Part shown: one piece after another, positions 24,381 through 29,973 of the stretch
How the letters are laid out: each line of letters begins with the position of its first letter
How positions within the stretch are numbered: position 1 is the first letter of the stretch
The notes under the pieces: generated by a model
What the model was told of the DNA's origin: nothing
Database searches by the model: none
Seen by the model: the letters and a program-made list of their open reading frames with translations, nothing else
Translations under genes and position numbers: made by a program
From: JAKOUL01 sp035378845
GTDB taxonomy: Bacteria; Dictyoglomota; Dictyoglomia; Dictyoglomales; Dictyoglomaceae
DNA length: 29,973 nucleotides
Assembly (NCBI GenBank): GCA_035378845.1
Contig: DAOSUP010000018.1
Coordinates: 1-29,973, forward strand
Direction of reading: 5' to 3'

Positions 24381-24833
24381 ATGTTTACAAATATTAAAAA
24401 TTCCCTCTCAAAAATAGAAAGACCATTAATGTATACTTTACTTATAAGTATACTTCTCATTCTTTCGTACATGATTTTTAACCTTTTATTCTGGATGAAT
24501 ACTCAAGCCTTTATTATCTCCAATGAGATTATCATTAATGCTAAATATGCCATGGAGCTTTCTGTAATTAAGAATGAAAGAATAGTATATAATTTTTCTT
24601 ATTCTCCAAAGACAAAATCCATTCAATTTTATTGGGTATATGGGGAGAATTCCAAAAAAACTTATCTTCTTCCACAGCTCATCCCATCAGGAATAAGATG
24701 TACAAGTCCTACAAATACATATACTTTTTATTTTGAAAATGGCAAGATCTATCCTGAAGGGGAGATTCTTCTTTCTACACATTTTTCCAAAAGAATAGTG
24801 AAATTCCTGAAAAATGGAGAAGTTTCTTTTTAA
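24381..24833 (+). CDS. GspH-like membrane protein lacking a prepilin cleavage signal
   Basis: A 150-residue protein of no named family that I recognise. One hydrophobic segment lies near residues 16-38, and the remainder looks extracytoplasmic and beta-rich. The ending TFYFENGKIYPEGEILL..., then KRIVKFLKNGEVSF, matches in spacing the GspH/FimT pattern (F-x-x-x-G ... hydrophobic strand ... I-x-x-x-x-x-G-x-V). The next gene ends the same way (TFDRDGNLIGTEATLTL ... IKINSLGFIEV). Unlike a prepilin, it has no Gly followed by F-x-x-x-E before the hydrophobic segment. No SD precedes ATG 24381, and only weak promoter-like sequences (TATAAA, TATGAT near 24317-24328) lie upstream, so the start and expression are uncertain. 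It may be a permanently anchored tip or platform component; that is inference. Confidence 0.68.
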   Translation: MFTNIKNSLSKIERPLMYTLLISILLILSYMIFNLLFWMNTQAFIISNEIIINAKYAMELSVIKNERIVYNFSYSPKTKSIQFYWVYGENSKKTYLLPQLIPSGIRCTSPTNTYTFYFENGKIYPEGEILLSTHFSKRIVKFLKNGEVSF

Positions 24834-24838
24834 GATTA

Positions 24839-24867
24839 TTGTGTAAAATTTAGATTTTCTTTAAAAT
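24839..24867 (+). promoter_or_regulatory. Possible promoter giving a leaderless pseudopilin mRNA
   Basis: TTGTGT (24839-24844), 17 bases, TAAAAT (24862-24867) precede ATG 24875 by seven bases. Transcription would begin almost at the start codon, which has no SD. The -35 match is weak (3/6) in very AT-rich sequence, so this is tentative. Confidence 0.32.
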
Positions 24868-24874
24868 ATAAATT

Positions 24875-25312
24875 ATGAAGAAGGGATTTAGCTTCTTAGA
24901 AATCTTAATAGTGATAGGACTCATAGGAGTATTCACATATATTGCTATGATTTCTTTTGCCAGTAAGCCTGATGTAAAAATACAGCTTCAAAATTTTACA
25001 ACACAGCTTATAGATGATTTAAGATTTGTAAGGCAGAACTCCATAATCTTAAAAAGTGCTAGAAGTCTTACTTTTGTTTCAATTGAGCAATCTGATACTT
25101 ATACATCTTATAATTTTTCAAATGAGAAAGGGGCTGTGGTAGAAAGAGTATTTCCAGAAGGTCTTACATTAACTCCTTCTACAACAGTTCTCACATTTGA
25201 TAGAGATGGAAACTTAATAGGGACCGAGGCAACATTAACTTTAACAATGGCTCCATATTCGGCTACTATAAAAATAAATTCCTTAGGATTTATTGAGGTA
25301 CAAGATCCATGA
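24875..25312 (+). CDS. Minor pseudopilin, GspH/FimT-like
   Basis: A prepilin of 145 residues with leader MKKG cut before FSFLEILIVIGLIGVFTYIAM, including Glu at +5. The middle part (LIDDLRFVRQNSIILKSARSLTF) resembles the helix and first strand of GspH/FimT, and the C terminus gives TFDRDGNLIGTEATLTL..., the usual GspH strand pair. Such minor pseudopilins help initiate the fibre at its tip. No SD is visible before the ATG, unlike most genes in the window, so it may be translated from a leaderless message or poorly. Its TGA stop overlaps the start of the next prepilin gene by four bases, so they form an operon. Confidence 0.85.
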   Translation: MKKGFSFLEILIVIGLIGVFTYIAMISFASKPDVKIQLQNFTTQLIDDLRFVRQNSIILKSARSLTFVSIEQSDTYTSYNFSNEKGAVVERVFPEGLTLTPSTTVLTFDRDGNLIGTEATLTLTMAPYSATIKINSLGFIEVQDP

Positions 25313-25698
25313 GGAAAGGATTCAGTCTTATAGAAGTTTTAGTATCAATTTTAATTTTAGGAGTCTTCATGGCTTCTTTTGGGGTAGGGCTTTCTCATAT
25401 TCTAATAGCAGATGAAATAGAAAAAGCTGAAAGCAGAGCTATAAATTTTGCAGAAAAAAAATTAGAAGAATACAGAACAGCAGTACTTTCAAATTGGTAT
25501 ACATCCTTTCCATTATCAGGTAATTTTTCCTCAGAAGGGTGGACCTCTTACATTTATAGTCTCTCTGTTAATTCTCTTAACTTGGGAGATTTAAGACAAG
25601 TTAAGGTTATGGTATGGAATGATGAAAATAATAATAATACTTGTGATAATTTTGAAAGCAAAAGTATACTTATCACTATTATTTCAAGAAGGAAATAG
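25309..25698 (+). CDS. Minor pseudopilin, GspI/PilV-like
   Basis: A 129-residue prepilin. The leader MRKG is cut before FSLIEVLVSILILGVFMASFGVG, a GspI/PilV-type N terminus with Glu at +5. The following helix (ESRAINFAEKKLEEYR) is typical of GspI and PilV, which often show A-x-x-L-A-x-x-x-L-E here. Acidic and Asn-rich residues near 108-117 (NDENNNNTCD) could bind a metal such as calcium; this is only a guess from composition. It starts at an ATGA overlap with the GspH-like gene and is followed two bases later by the next small gene, so these are co-translated. Confidence 0.82.
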   Translation: MRKGFSLIEVLVSILILGVFMASFGVGLSHILIADEIEKAESRAINFAEKKLEEYRTAVLSNWYTSFPLSGNFSSEGWTSYIYSLSVNSLNLGDLRQVKVMVWNDENNNNTCDNFESKSILITIISRRK

Positions 25699-25700
25699 AA

Positions 25701-26123
25701 ATGAGAAGAGGGCAGATTCTTATTGCAGTAATTTTTATATTTGCTATACTAAGCTTAATTATGGGTGGACTTATAGCCTTTTGGGAGGATAGTTTAAGAA
25801 GTGTAGAGGCACAAAAAACAGAAAAACAAGCTCTCTATCTTGCAGAAGGTTCGGCAGAAATTGCTGTTTATAGTGTAATTTGGCTTTCCTCTCCCGCTTC
25901 TTTTACAAGATCTGGTTCTATATCAGATACAAATTTTTTAGGGAAATATACAGTGTCTCTTATTTGGTATTCACCAACATTTGAAATAATATCTACAGGT
26001 GAAGTAGAAGTAGTATATACAGGTGAAGTTTATACTTATAGAAGGTCTTTAAGATTACAGGGCTCAAGGTTTGGAGATACTTCTCCTTATACTATAAATA
26101 TTACGTTATGGAGAGAGGAATAA
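25701..26123 (+). CDS. Minor pseudopilin, PilX/GspK-like, lacking Glu5
   Basis: A 140-residue protein with leader MRRG followed by QILIAVIFIFAILSLIMGGLIAF. Processing after Gly4 would leave Gln at +1 and Ala at +5, where most pilins have Glu. Absence of Glu5 is known for GspK, the tip subunit of the type II pseudopilus. The helix EKQALYLAEGSAEIAVYSV resembles the A-x-x-x-A-E-(A/G)-x-x-x-A pattern of PilX and GspK N termini, but the chain is much shorter than GspK. SD AAGGA lies seven bases before the ATG. Function at the fibre tip is inferred from family and position. Confidence 0.72.
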   Translation: MRRGQILIAVIFIFAILSLIMGGLIAFWEDSLRSVEAQKTEKQALYLAEGSAEIAVYSVIWLSSPASFTRSGSISDTNFLGKYTVSLIWYSPTFEIISTGEVEVVYTGEVYTYRRSLRLQGSRFGDTSPYTINITLWREE

Positions 26124-26125
26124 AT

Positions 26126-27514
26126 ATGATTGGATTATATTGGAAGAGTGGGAAATTAAAAGTAAGTGAAATATCCTCAAAAGGAGGAAAATTAAGTCTT
26201 AAGAATGAAATAGAAATAGATATTCCAGAAGGAGATTTCTGGAATAGGGGTAGGGGAGAAGCAGAAAATATATCTCAGATTCTTGGGTCTGTATTAAAAG
26301 AAAATAGCATAAAAGATAAAGAAGTTTATATTACTTTTGAGAGTAAAGATTTTTCTGTAAGAAGTGCCGAATATCCTAAAATGCCATTAAAAGAACTTGA
26401 GATGTCAATTTTAGATGATTTAGAAGAATATCAAGCTTTTAGTTTAGAAAATGGTGCTTTTACTTTTTCAACTTTAGAAGAAGTAAAAGAAAGGTTAAGA
26501 TTACTTATCTTAACCTTGCCTAAGATTATTATCTCTACGTGGGAAAATATCATAGAGAAATTGGGTCTCTCATTAATAGGATTAGAACCCGCATCTTTTT
26601 CTGGATTAAGATATATTTTATTTTCAAAAAATCTTTACGATTCAGTAATCTTTATAGGTAATGAGACTACTGATATCTTCTTTTTTAGTGATGATGGAAG
26701 ATTAAATTCTGTAATAAATTTAAGTGTAGGTGTAAATGACCTATCTTATAATGGGAATTTAAATCTGGAATCTGCAATAGCAAGTTGGAGAGAAGAGATA
26801 ATTACATATTTAAATAGTGCTTTTTATAATTCTGAAACATTAAATATTGCAATCTTTGGAGAAGATGAAAGATTTAAAACCTTTGCAGAGATACTTTCAG
26901 AGAATCTTTCAAGTTATTCTGTGGAAATAATAGATAATCTTGATATTCCTCTTATGGGGTTAGGACTTGTTAAAGAAAAGATTATTCCTGATGTAAACTT
27001 TGTAAAAAAGAAAGGTATAAAGATTGATAAAGAGTTAATTACTACATCACTGCTGCTATTTATATTGGCGATATCTCTTTTATTTCCTGTAAATTTTTAT
27101 TTAAATCTAAAAATAAAAGATCTGAACTCCAAGATTGCAAATTTAGAAACTGAAATTTCTAAATATAACGATGAGGTTTCAAAACTTAGAAAAGACGTAG
27201 ATGACAGCAATTTATTGTTACAATCGTTAGAATCTTGGCTCCAAAAGAAAGAAACTATAGCTTTTCCTTCTATATTCTTGAGTGATCTTAAAAGCTTCGT
27301 GCCTAAAAAAGTATGGCTTTCTTCTGTAGATATCTCTCCGGACAAAAAAATCGTAATAGAAGGATATAGTCTTGATACAGAAGGAGTTGCTGATTTTCTC
27401 CTTTCTCTCTCCCAGTATCCTTTGGTAAACAGTGTAAAACTGGAAAGTTCTGTATTTGAACTTATAGGAGACTCTCCCGTTCAAAAATTTAGAATAGTGA
27501 GTAATTTGAAATGA
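26126..27514 (+). CDS. PilM-PilN fusion (GspL-like) assembly platform protein
   Basis: One chain of about 462 residues joins an actin-like cytoplasmic domain (about 1-290), a transmembrane helix (about 305-325, LLLFILAISLLFPVNF), a coiled coil (about 330-375) and a PilN-type periplasmic domain. The last is recognisable from LKSFVPKKVWLSSVDISPDKKIVIEGYS and DFLLSLSQYPLVNSVKL. PilM is usually a separate protein; the fusion equals GspL architecture. The phosphate-1 loop, normally IGxDIGxxxxKV, reads IGLYWKSGKLKV. The second loop reads IFIGNETTDIFFFSDDGRL, so nucleotide binding looks eroded. I chose ATG 26126, with GAGAGG about eight bases upstream, over ATG 26108, which is within the previous gene. 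The end overlaps the pilO-like gene by four bases. Confidence 0.86.
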   Translation: MIGLYWKSGKLKVSEISSKGGKLSLKNEIEIDIPEGDFWNRGRGEAENISQILGSVLKENSIKDKEVYITFESKDFSVRSAEYPKMPLKELEMSILDDLEEYQAFSLENGAFTFSTLEEVKERLRLLILTLPKIIISTWENIIEKLGLSLIGLEPASFSGLRYILFSKNLYDSVIFIGNETTDIFFFSDDGRLNSVINLSVGVNDLSYNGNLNLESAIASWREEIITYLNSAFYNSETLNIAIFGEDERFKTFAEILSENLSSYSVEIIDNLDIPLMGLGLVKEKIIPDVNFVKKKGIKIDKELITTSLLLFILAISLLFPVNFYLNLKIKDLNSKIANLETEISKYNDEVSKLRKDVDDSNLLLQSLESWLQKKETIAFPSIFLSDLKSFVPKKVWLSSVDISPDKKIVIEGYSLDTEGVADFLLSLSQYPLVNSVKLESSVFELIGDSPVQKFRIVSNLK

Positions 27515-28062
27515 GTAAGAAGCAAATATCAATAATAATATTTATTTGTACTCTATTATTAGGTATCTTCTTATTTATTTTTCCAAAAATTTCTGAAGTA
27601 CAAGCTAAAGAAAGAGTTTATAAAAGCAAAAGATTAGAGCTGGAAAATACTATGGAAAGTCTTCTTATCCTTAGAGATAGTTTAAATAAATTATCTGAGA
27701 GAAAGAAATTATTATTTCAGGAGAGAAATCTTTTATTCTTAGAAGAAAAAGAGCTTCCTTTCTTTTATAAAGACTTAAGTACTGTTGTTGAAAATTTAAA
27801 GATTACAACCTTTGAATTAAAACCTGGAGAATTTCAAGAGATACCTGATCTTCCTCCAGGTTTTCCATTAAAACTTCAGAGAGTTCCTATAGAACTGAAG
27901 CTTGCTGCAAGTTATCAACAATTTATAGATTTCTTTAGAGATATGTATGCCCAAAGTTACCCTATAAGTTTTGATCAAATCATATTAGCGGAAGATAAAA
28001 ATGGAGATGTATTGGTATTAAATATCTTATTTGATATATATGTATTGAAAGGAGGAGAGTGA
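27511..28062 (+). CDS. PilO/GspM-like inner-membrane assembly protein
   Basis: A 183-residue bitopic protein: transmembrane helix at about residues 6-24, a coiled coil rich in Glu/Lys/Leu at about 30-75, then a ferredoxin-like domain. The segment PIELKLAASYQQFIDFFRDM followed by PISFDQIILAE... matches the PilO pattern (v-x-l-x-x-x-G-x-Y-x-x-l-x-x-F-l). PilO dimerises with PilN and couples the inner-membrane platform to PilP. The start is at the ATGA overlap with the PilM-PilN gene, so the two partners are coupled. Sequence similarity in this family is low, so the call rests on architecture and order. Confidence 0.8.
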   Translation: MSKKQISIIIFICTLLLGIFLFIFPKISEVQAKERVYKSKRLELENTMESLLILRDSLNKLSERKKLLFQERNLLFLEEKELPFFYKDLSTVVENLKITTFELKPGEFQEIPDLPPGFPLKLQRVPIELKLAASYQQFIDFFRDMYAQSYPISFDQIILAEDKNGDVLVLNILFDIYVLKGGE

Positions 28063-28066
28063 TGAA

Positions 28067-28606
28067 ATGAAAAAGTATGAACATTTCCTAAGTTCCATGG
28101 TAGTCCTATCCATAGGATTAAATACATATTTAGTAGCAAATATGGATAAATTTCTACAAGATAAAGAGGATTTTAAGTATATTCCTGCTGAAACTGTGGT
28201 CTTAAAAGAAGTTATAAAAGAAGAAAGAAAAGAGGAAGAACAGAAGATAACAACTCCTAAGATAGATAAAAAGTATAGTTTAGTCCTTGGGAGAGAAGAC
28301 CCTTTTAAACCACTGGTTAAAGAAAAGAGTACAGCTAATTCTAAACCTGAATTATCACAAATTCCAAAAACTGGAGTAGTAAGTAAAGTAGAACATGATG
28401 ATTCTCCTACTTTTGAGGTGAAAGGAATACTTCAGGGATATGGGAAGGAACTTATAATTGTAGAAAAAGGGGATAAAGGTTCAGTTTTAGAGAAAAATAG
28501 TACCTTTGACGGATATAAACTTGTAAAAGTAGATATGGAAAAAGAAATAATAACTTTCCAAAAAAATGGAAAGAATTACGCAATAAAGATTGTAGGAGGA
28601 AGGTAA
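28067..28606 (+). CDS. PilP/GspC-like periplasmic linker protein
   Basis: The 179-residue protein has an N-terminal hydrophobic helix (about 9-25), a charged, Lys/Glu-rich linker (about 30-70) and G75-R-E-D-P-F80, a motif reminiscent of the R-x-D-P-F of PilP proteins. A C-terminal small beta domain follows (about 115-179: FEVKGILQGYGKELIIVEKGDKGSVLEKNSTFDGYKLVKVD), like the homology region of PilP and GspC. Unlike classic PilP it has no lipobox cysteine and keeps a transmembrane helix, closer to GspC. Such proteins link the inner-membrane complex to the secretin. GGAGGAG lies nine bases before the ATG at 28067. No secretin gene follows; the next gene is on the other strand seven bases away. 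Confidence 0.75.
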   Translation: MKKYEHFLSSMVVLSIGLNTYLVANMDKFLQDKEDFKYIPAETVVLKEVIKEERKEEEQKITTPKIDKKYSLVLGREDPFKPLVKEKSTANSKPELSQIPKTGVVSKVEHDDSPTFEVKGILQGYGKELIIVEKGDKGSVLEKNSTFDGYKLVKVDMEKEIITFQKNGKNYAIKIVGGR

Positions 28607-28613
28607 CTTTTTA

Positions 28614-29318
28614 TTAGAATGTAGGAGCTAATGTAATAGTCGCAGTTCTCTCTCTTTGGAAGTTGCCCCATCTTCTTAATGCCCTGAGATATACCTCTAC
28701 TGATTGGACTCTTACACTGGGAGTGTAGTTTAAAGTAGTTAATTCTACAAAATTTCCCCCAGAGACATAAAAATATTTTACTTTAAATCCATCGCTTGCT
28801 AAATAATCAGATAGAACCTTAGGAGGTTCTCCACTTGTAAAGGTGAAACTGGTAACTAAATTTTGAATGTTTCCTTGAGAATAAGTAGGATTCCAAGAAA
28901 GATCTTTAGAATAATATAAAAGGATTTTTGCGTCGGGGTTTGTAGATTCATATAAAGAACCTGTCCTCTGTTTTGTTAGATAAATACCAAATCTATATGT
29001 ATTATTCCCTTTAGGAACTACAACTACCAAGCTTTGGGAGTTTGTAACAAAGTTGTAATTTCCTACCCCGTATACACTTCCCGAATTATCTCTTATAGTT
29101 ATACTTACCCCTGGCGTATATATGACGGTTGCTTTGAGAATATCAGATCTTAAATTGGATGTTGCTAAGGATATGCCTCTTTCCAATTCGCTATCTATCT
29201 TATGAATAAGGGTATCTCTTTGAATAGAAAACCATACAGAACAAATAACAACTAATATTATGGAAAGAACTGTCATAGATATCAAAAGTTCTGTAAGTGA
29301 CATACCTTTTTCTTTCAT
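28614..29318 (-). CDS. Minor pseudopilin, PilW/GspJ-like
   Basis: A 234-residue prepilin on the minus strand. The leader MKEKG would be cut before MSLTELLISMTVLSIILVVICSVW, with Met at +1 and Glu at +5. The helix continues as DSELERGISLATSNLRSDILKAT, similar to PilW/GspJ where the first part of the head begins with R-x-D-I/L. The remainder is beta-rich (FSIQRD..., VSITIRDNSGSVYG, YNFVTNSQSLVVVVPKG) with TITLAPTF at the end. Its ATG lies one base after the stop of the upstream minus-strand gene, with a weak GGGGCGGA upstream. It converges on the pilP-like gene with seven bases between the stop codons and no room for a separate terminator. Confidence 0.82.
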   Translation of the reverse strand: MKEKGMSLTELLISMTVLSIILVVICSVWFSIQRDTLIHKIDSELERGISLATSNLRSDILKATVIYTPGVSITIRDNSGSVYGVGNYNFVTNSQSLVVVVPKGNNTYRFGIYLTKQRTGSLYESTNPDAKILLYYSKDLSWNPTYSQGNIQNLVTSFTFTSGEPPKVLSDYLASDGFKVKYFYVSGGNFVELTTLNYTPSVRVQSVEVYLRALRRWGNFQRERTATITLAPTF

Positions 29319-29319
29319 A

Positions 29320-29895
29320 TCAGTCCGCCCCTACACTTGGATTTTGGATAATATCGGAGAGCTCTGCCAATGGATTTTCAAATCTCTTTATGCCAGAGCC
29401 TGATGGTTCCTTATGCTTTGTGGTATCTATATAGTTACCTTGGGAATTAGCATAGTATATTCTTATGGTAACATTTTTAGCGGCAATTTTAATATTTCCT
29501 TTAGAATCTGATAGGGGGAAATTTTTTACTAAGAACTGTTCTGCATACTTAGGCTTTCCATTTACTAATACATTTCCTGCAAAATTAGTATACACCCTTT
29601 GAGATGCTGATTCTGCAGGAATAGCGGATATGACATTAGGAATTGCAGGTCGGGCAGGAATAGCAGCCCACTTATCATTTTCTACCAAGCTGTCAAAATT
29701 TCCTTTAACCGATGCCCAAGTTTTTAAATTCTCCAATTGATCTCTTATTATTCTATGGGCTTCTGCATTATCGTTTATTCTTTTTTTAAGCATATATCCT
29801 GTCAATACAGCATTCGTTGCCCCGACAATAACCACCAGAAGAAGGCTCATTAACACAATCAAACTAATTAAAGACTGACCTTTTTCCTTTCCCAT
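29320..29895 (-). CDS. Prepilin-like minor subunit lacking Glu5
   Basis: A 191-residue minus-strand protein with leader MGKEKG followed by QSLISLIVLMSLLLVVIVGATNAVL. Cleavage after Gly6 leaves Gln at +1 and Ser at +5 instead of Glu, as in the plus-strand gene at 25701. The helix (RINDNAEAHRIIRDQLENLKTWA) leads to a head region with a curious low-complexity segment, WAAIPARPAIPNVISAIPAES, containing three AIP units. The rest includes VTIRIYYANSQGNYIDTTK, plausible strands. GGGGGGAG lies about seven bases before the ATG. It could be a PilV-, PilX- or GspI-type tip subunit; I cannot assign it further. It forms an operon with the PilW-like gene. Confidence 0.72.
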   Translation of the reverse strand: MGKEKGQSLISLIVLMSLLLVVIVGATNAVLTGYMLKKRINDNAEAHRIIRDQLENLKTWASVKGNFDSLVENDKWAAIPARPAIPNVISAIPAESASQRVYTNFAGNVLVNGKPKYAEQFLVKNFPLSDSKGNIKIAAKNVTIRIYYANSQGNYIDTTKHKEPSGSGIKRFENPLAELSDIIQNPSVGAD

Positions 29896-29910
29896 TTTAT
29901 TTCTCCCCCC

Positions 29911-29973
29911 TTATTCAGTGATAACCTCACCTGGAGGAAGCGTTTCATACATCTTCCTTACTCTCTCTTCATA
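29911..29973 (-). CDS. 3' end of an unidentified minus-strand gene, partial
   Basis: A minus-strand frame runs in from the right edge and ends at TAA (29913-29911). It encodes the 20-residue tail YEERVRKMYETLPPGEVITE. The tail is too short to assign a function. It lies 15 bases upstream of the prepilin-like gene, so it is probably in the same operon and may be another pilus-related gene. Confidence 0.6.
   Translation of the reverse strand, partial: YEERVRKMYETLPPGEVITE

Noticed and set aside
26108..26125. Upstream ATG for the PilM-PilN fusion
   Set aside because: It would overlap the previous gene and consume the GAGAGG SD that serves ATG 26126. PilM-type proteins begin close to the IGL motif, matching the shorter start.
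1..29973. CRISPR arrays, insertion sequences, phage or defence genes
   Set aside because: No regularly spaced direct repeats, transposase or integrase motifs, or nuclease-type defence domains were seen; nearly all sequence is occupied by recognised core or pilus genes.

Overview
The window is an AT-rich, densely packed bacterial chromosome segment. All recognisable genes are core or envelope genes. Most neighbours overlap by 4-31 bases or lie within 10 bases, and several starts are TTG or GTG with strong Shine-Dalgarno sites. Gene content, Lys/Ile/Glu-rich proteins and a diderm-type pilus/secretion apparatus beside Firmicutes-like gene order suggest a thermophile such as Dictyoglomus. That assignment is inference from recalled gene content, not a search.

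Region 1 (1-6631, +): the 3' end of a probable pnp, then an M16 zinc peptidase, dapB, dapA, ribonuclease J and an FtsK/SpoIIIE DNA translocase. All are translationally coupled or nearly so. The order matches the pnp-mlpA-dapA-rnjB-spoIIIE neighbourhood of Bacillus. Region 2 (6676-11319, +): a BMP/PnrA-type solute-binding protein, a strong intergenic hairpin, a double-cassette ATPase and two permeases, together a probable nucleoside ABC importer. Region 3 (11288-16355, +): two PlsC-type acyltransferases, ispH, der, plsY and gpsA. The overlaps continue from the transporter, so 7765-16355 reads as one chain. Three of its steps (GpsA, PlsY, PlsC) make phosphatidic acid from dihydroxyacetone phosphate.

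Region 4 (16347-20874, +): recA with its own promoter, then tRNA-Leu(GAG) with a perfect consensus promoter whose -35 box contains the recA stop codon, an intrinsic terminator, and gatC-gatA-gatB for transamidation of misacylated tRNA. Region 5 (20871-28606, +): a type IV pilus/type II secretion-like locus. pilB overlaps gatB by four bases and pilC follows. A separately expressed major pilin has its own extended -10 promoter, near-perfect SD and terminator. Next come a GspH-like protein without a prepilin signal, three small pseudopilins, a PilM-PilN fusion (GspL-like), a PilO-like and a PilP-like protein. Region 6 (28614-29973, -): two more prepilin-like proteins and the 3' end of an unidentified gene, converging on the pilP-like gene with 7 bases between stop codons.

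I saw no CRISPR array, transposase, phage gene or restriction system, and no gene-free stretch above 300 bases. The most unusual material is in the pilus locus: a signal-less GspH-like protein, two prepilins lacking Glu5, a PilM-PilN fusion with an eroded nucleotide site, and the two-strand layout.
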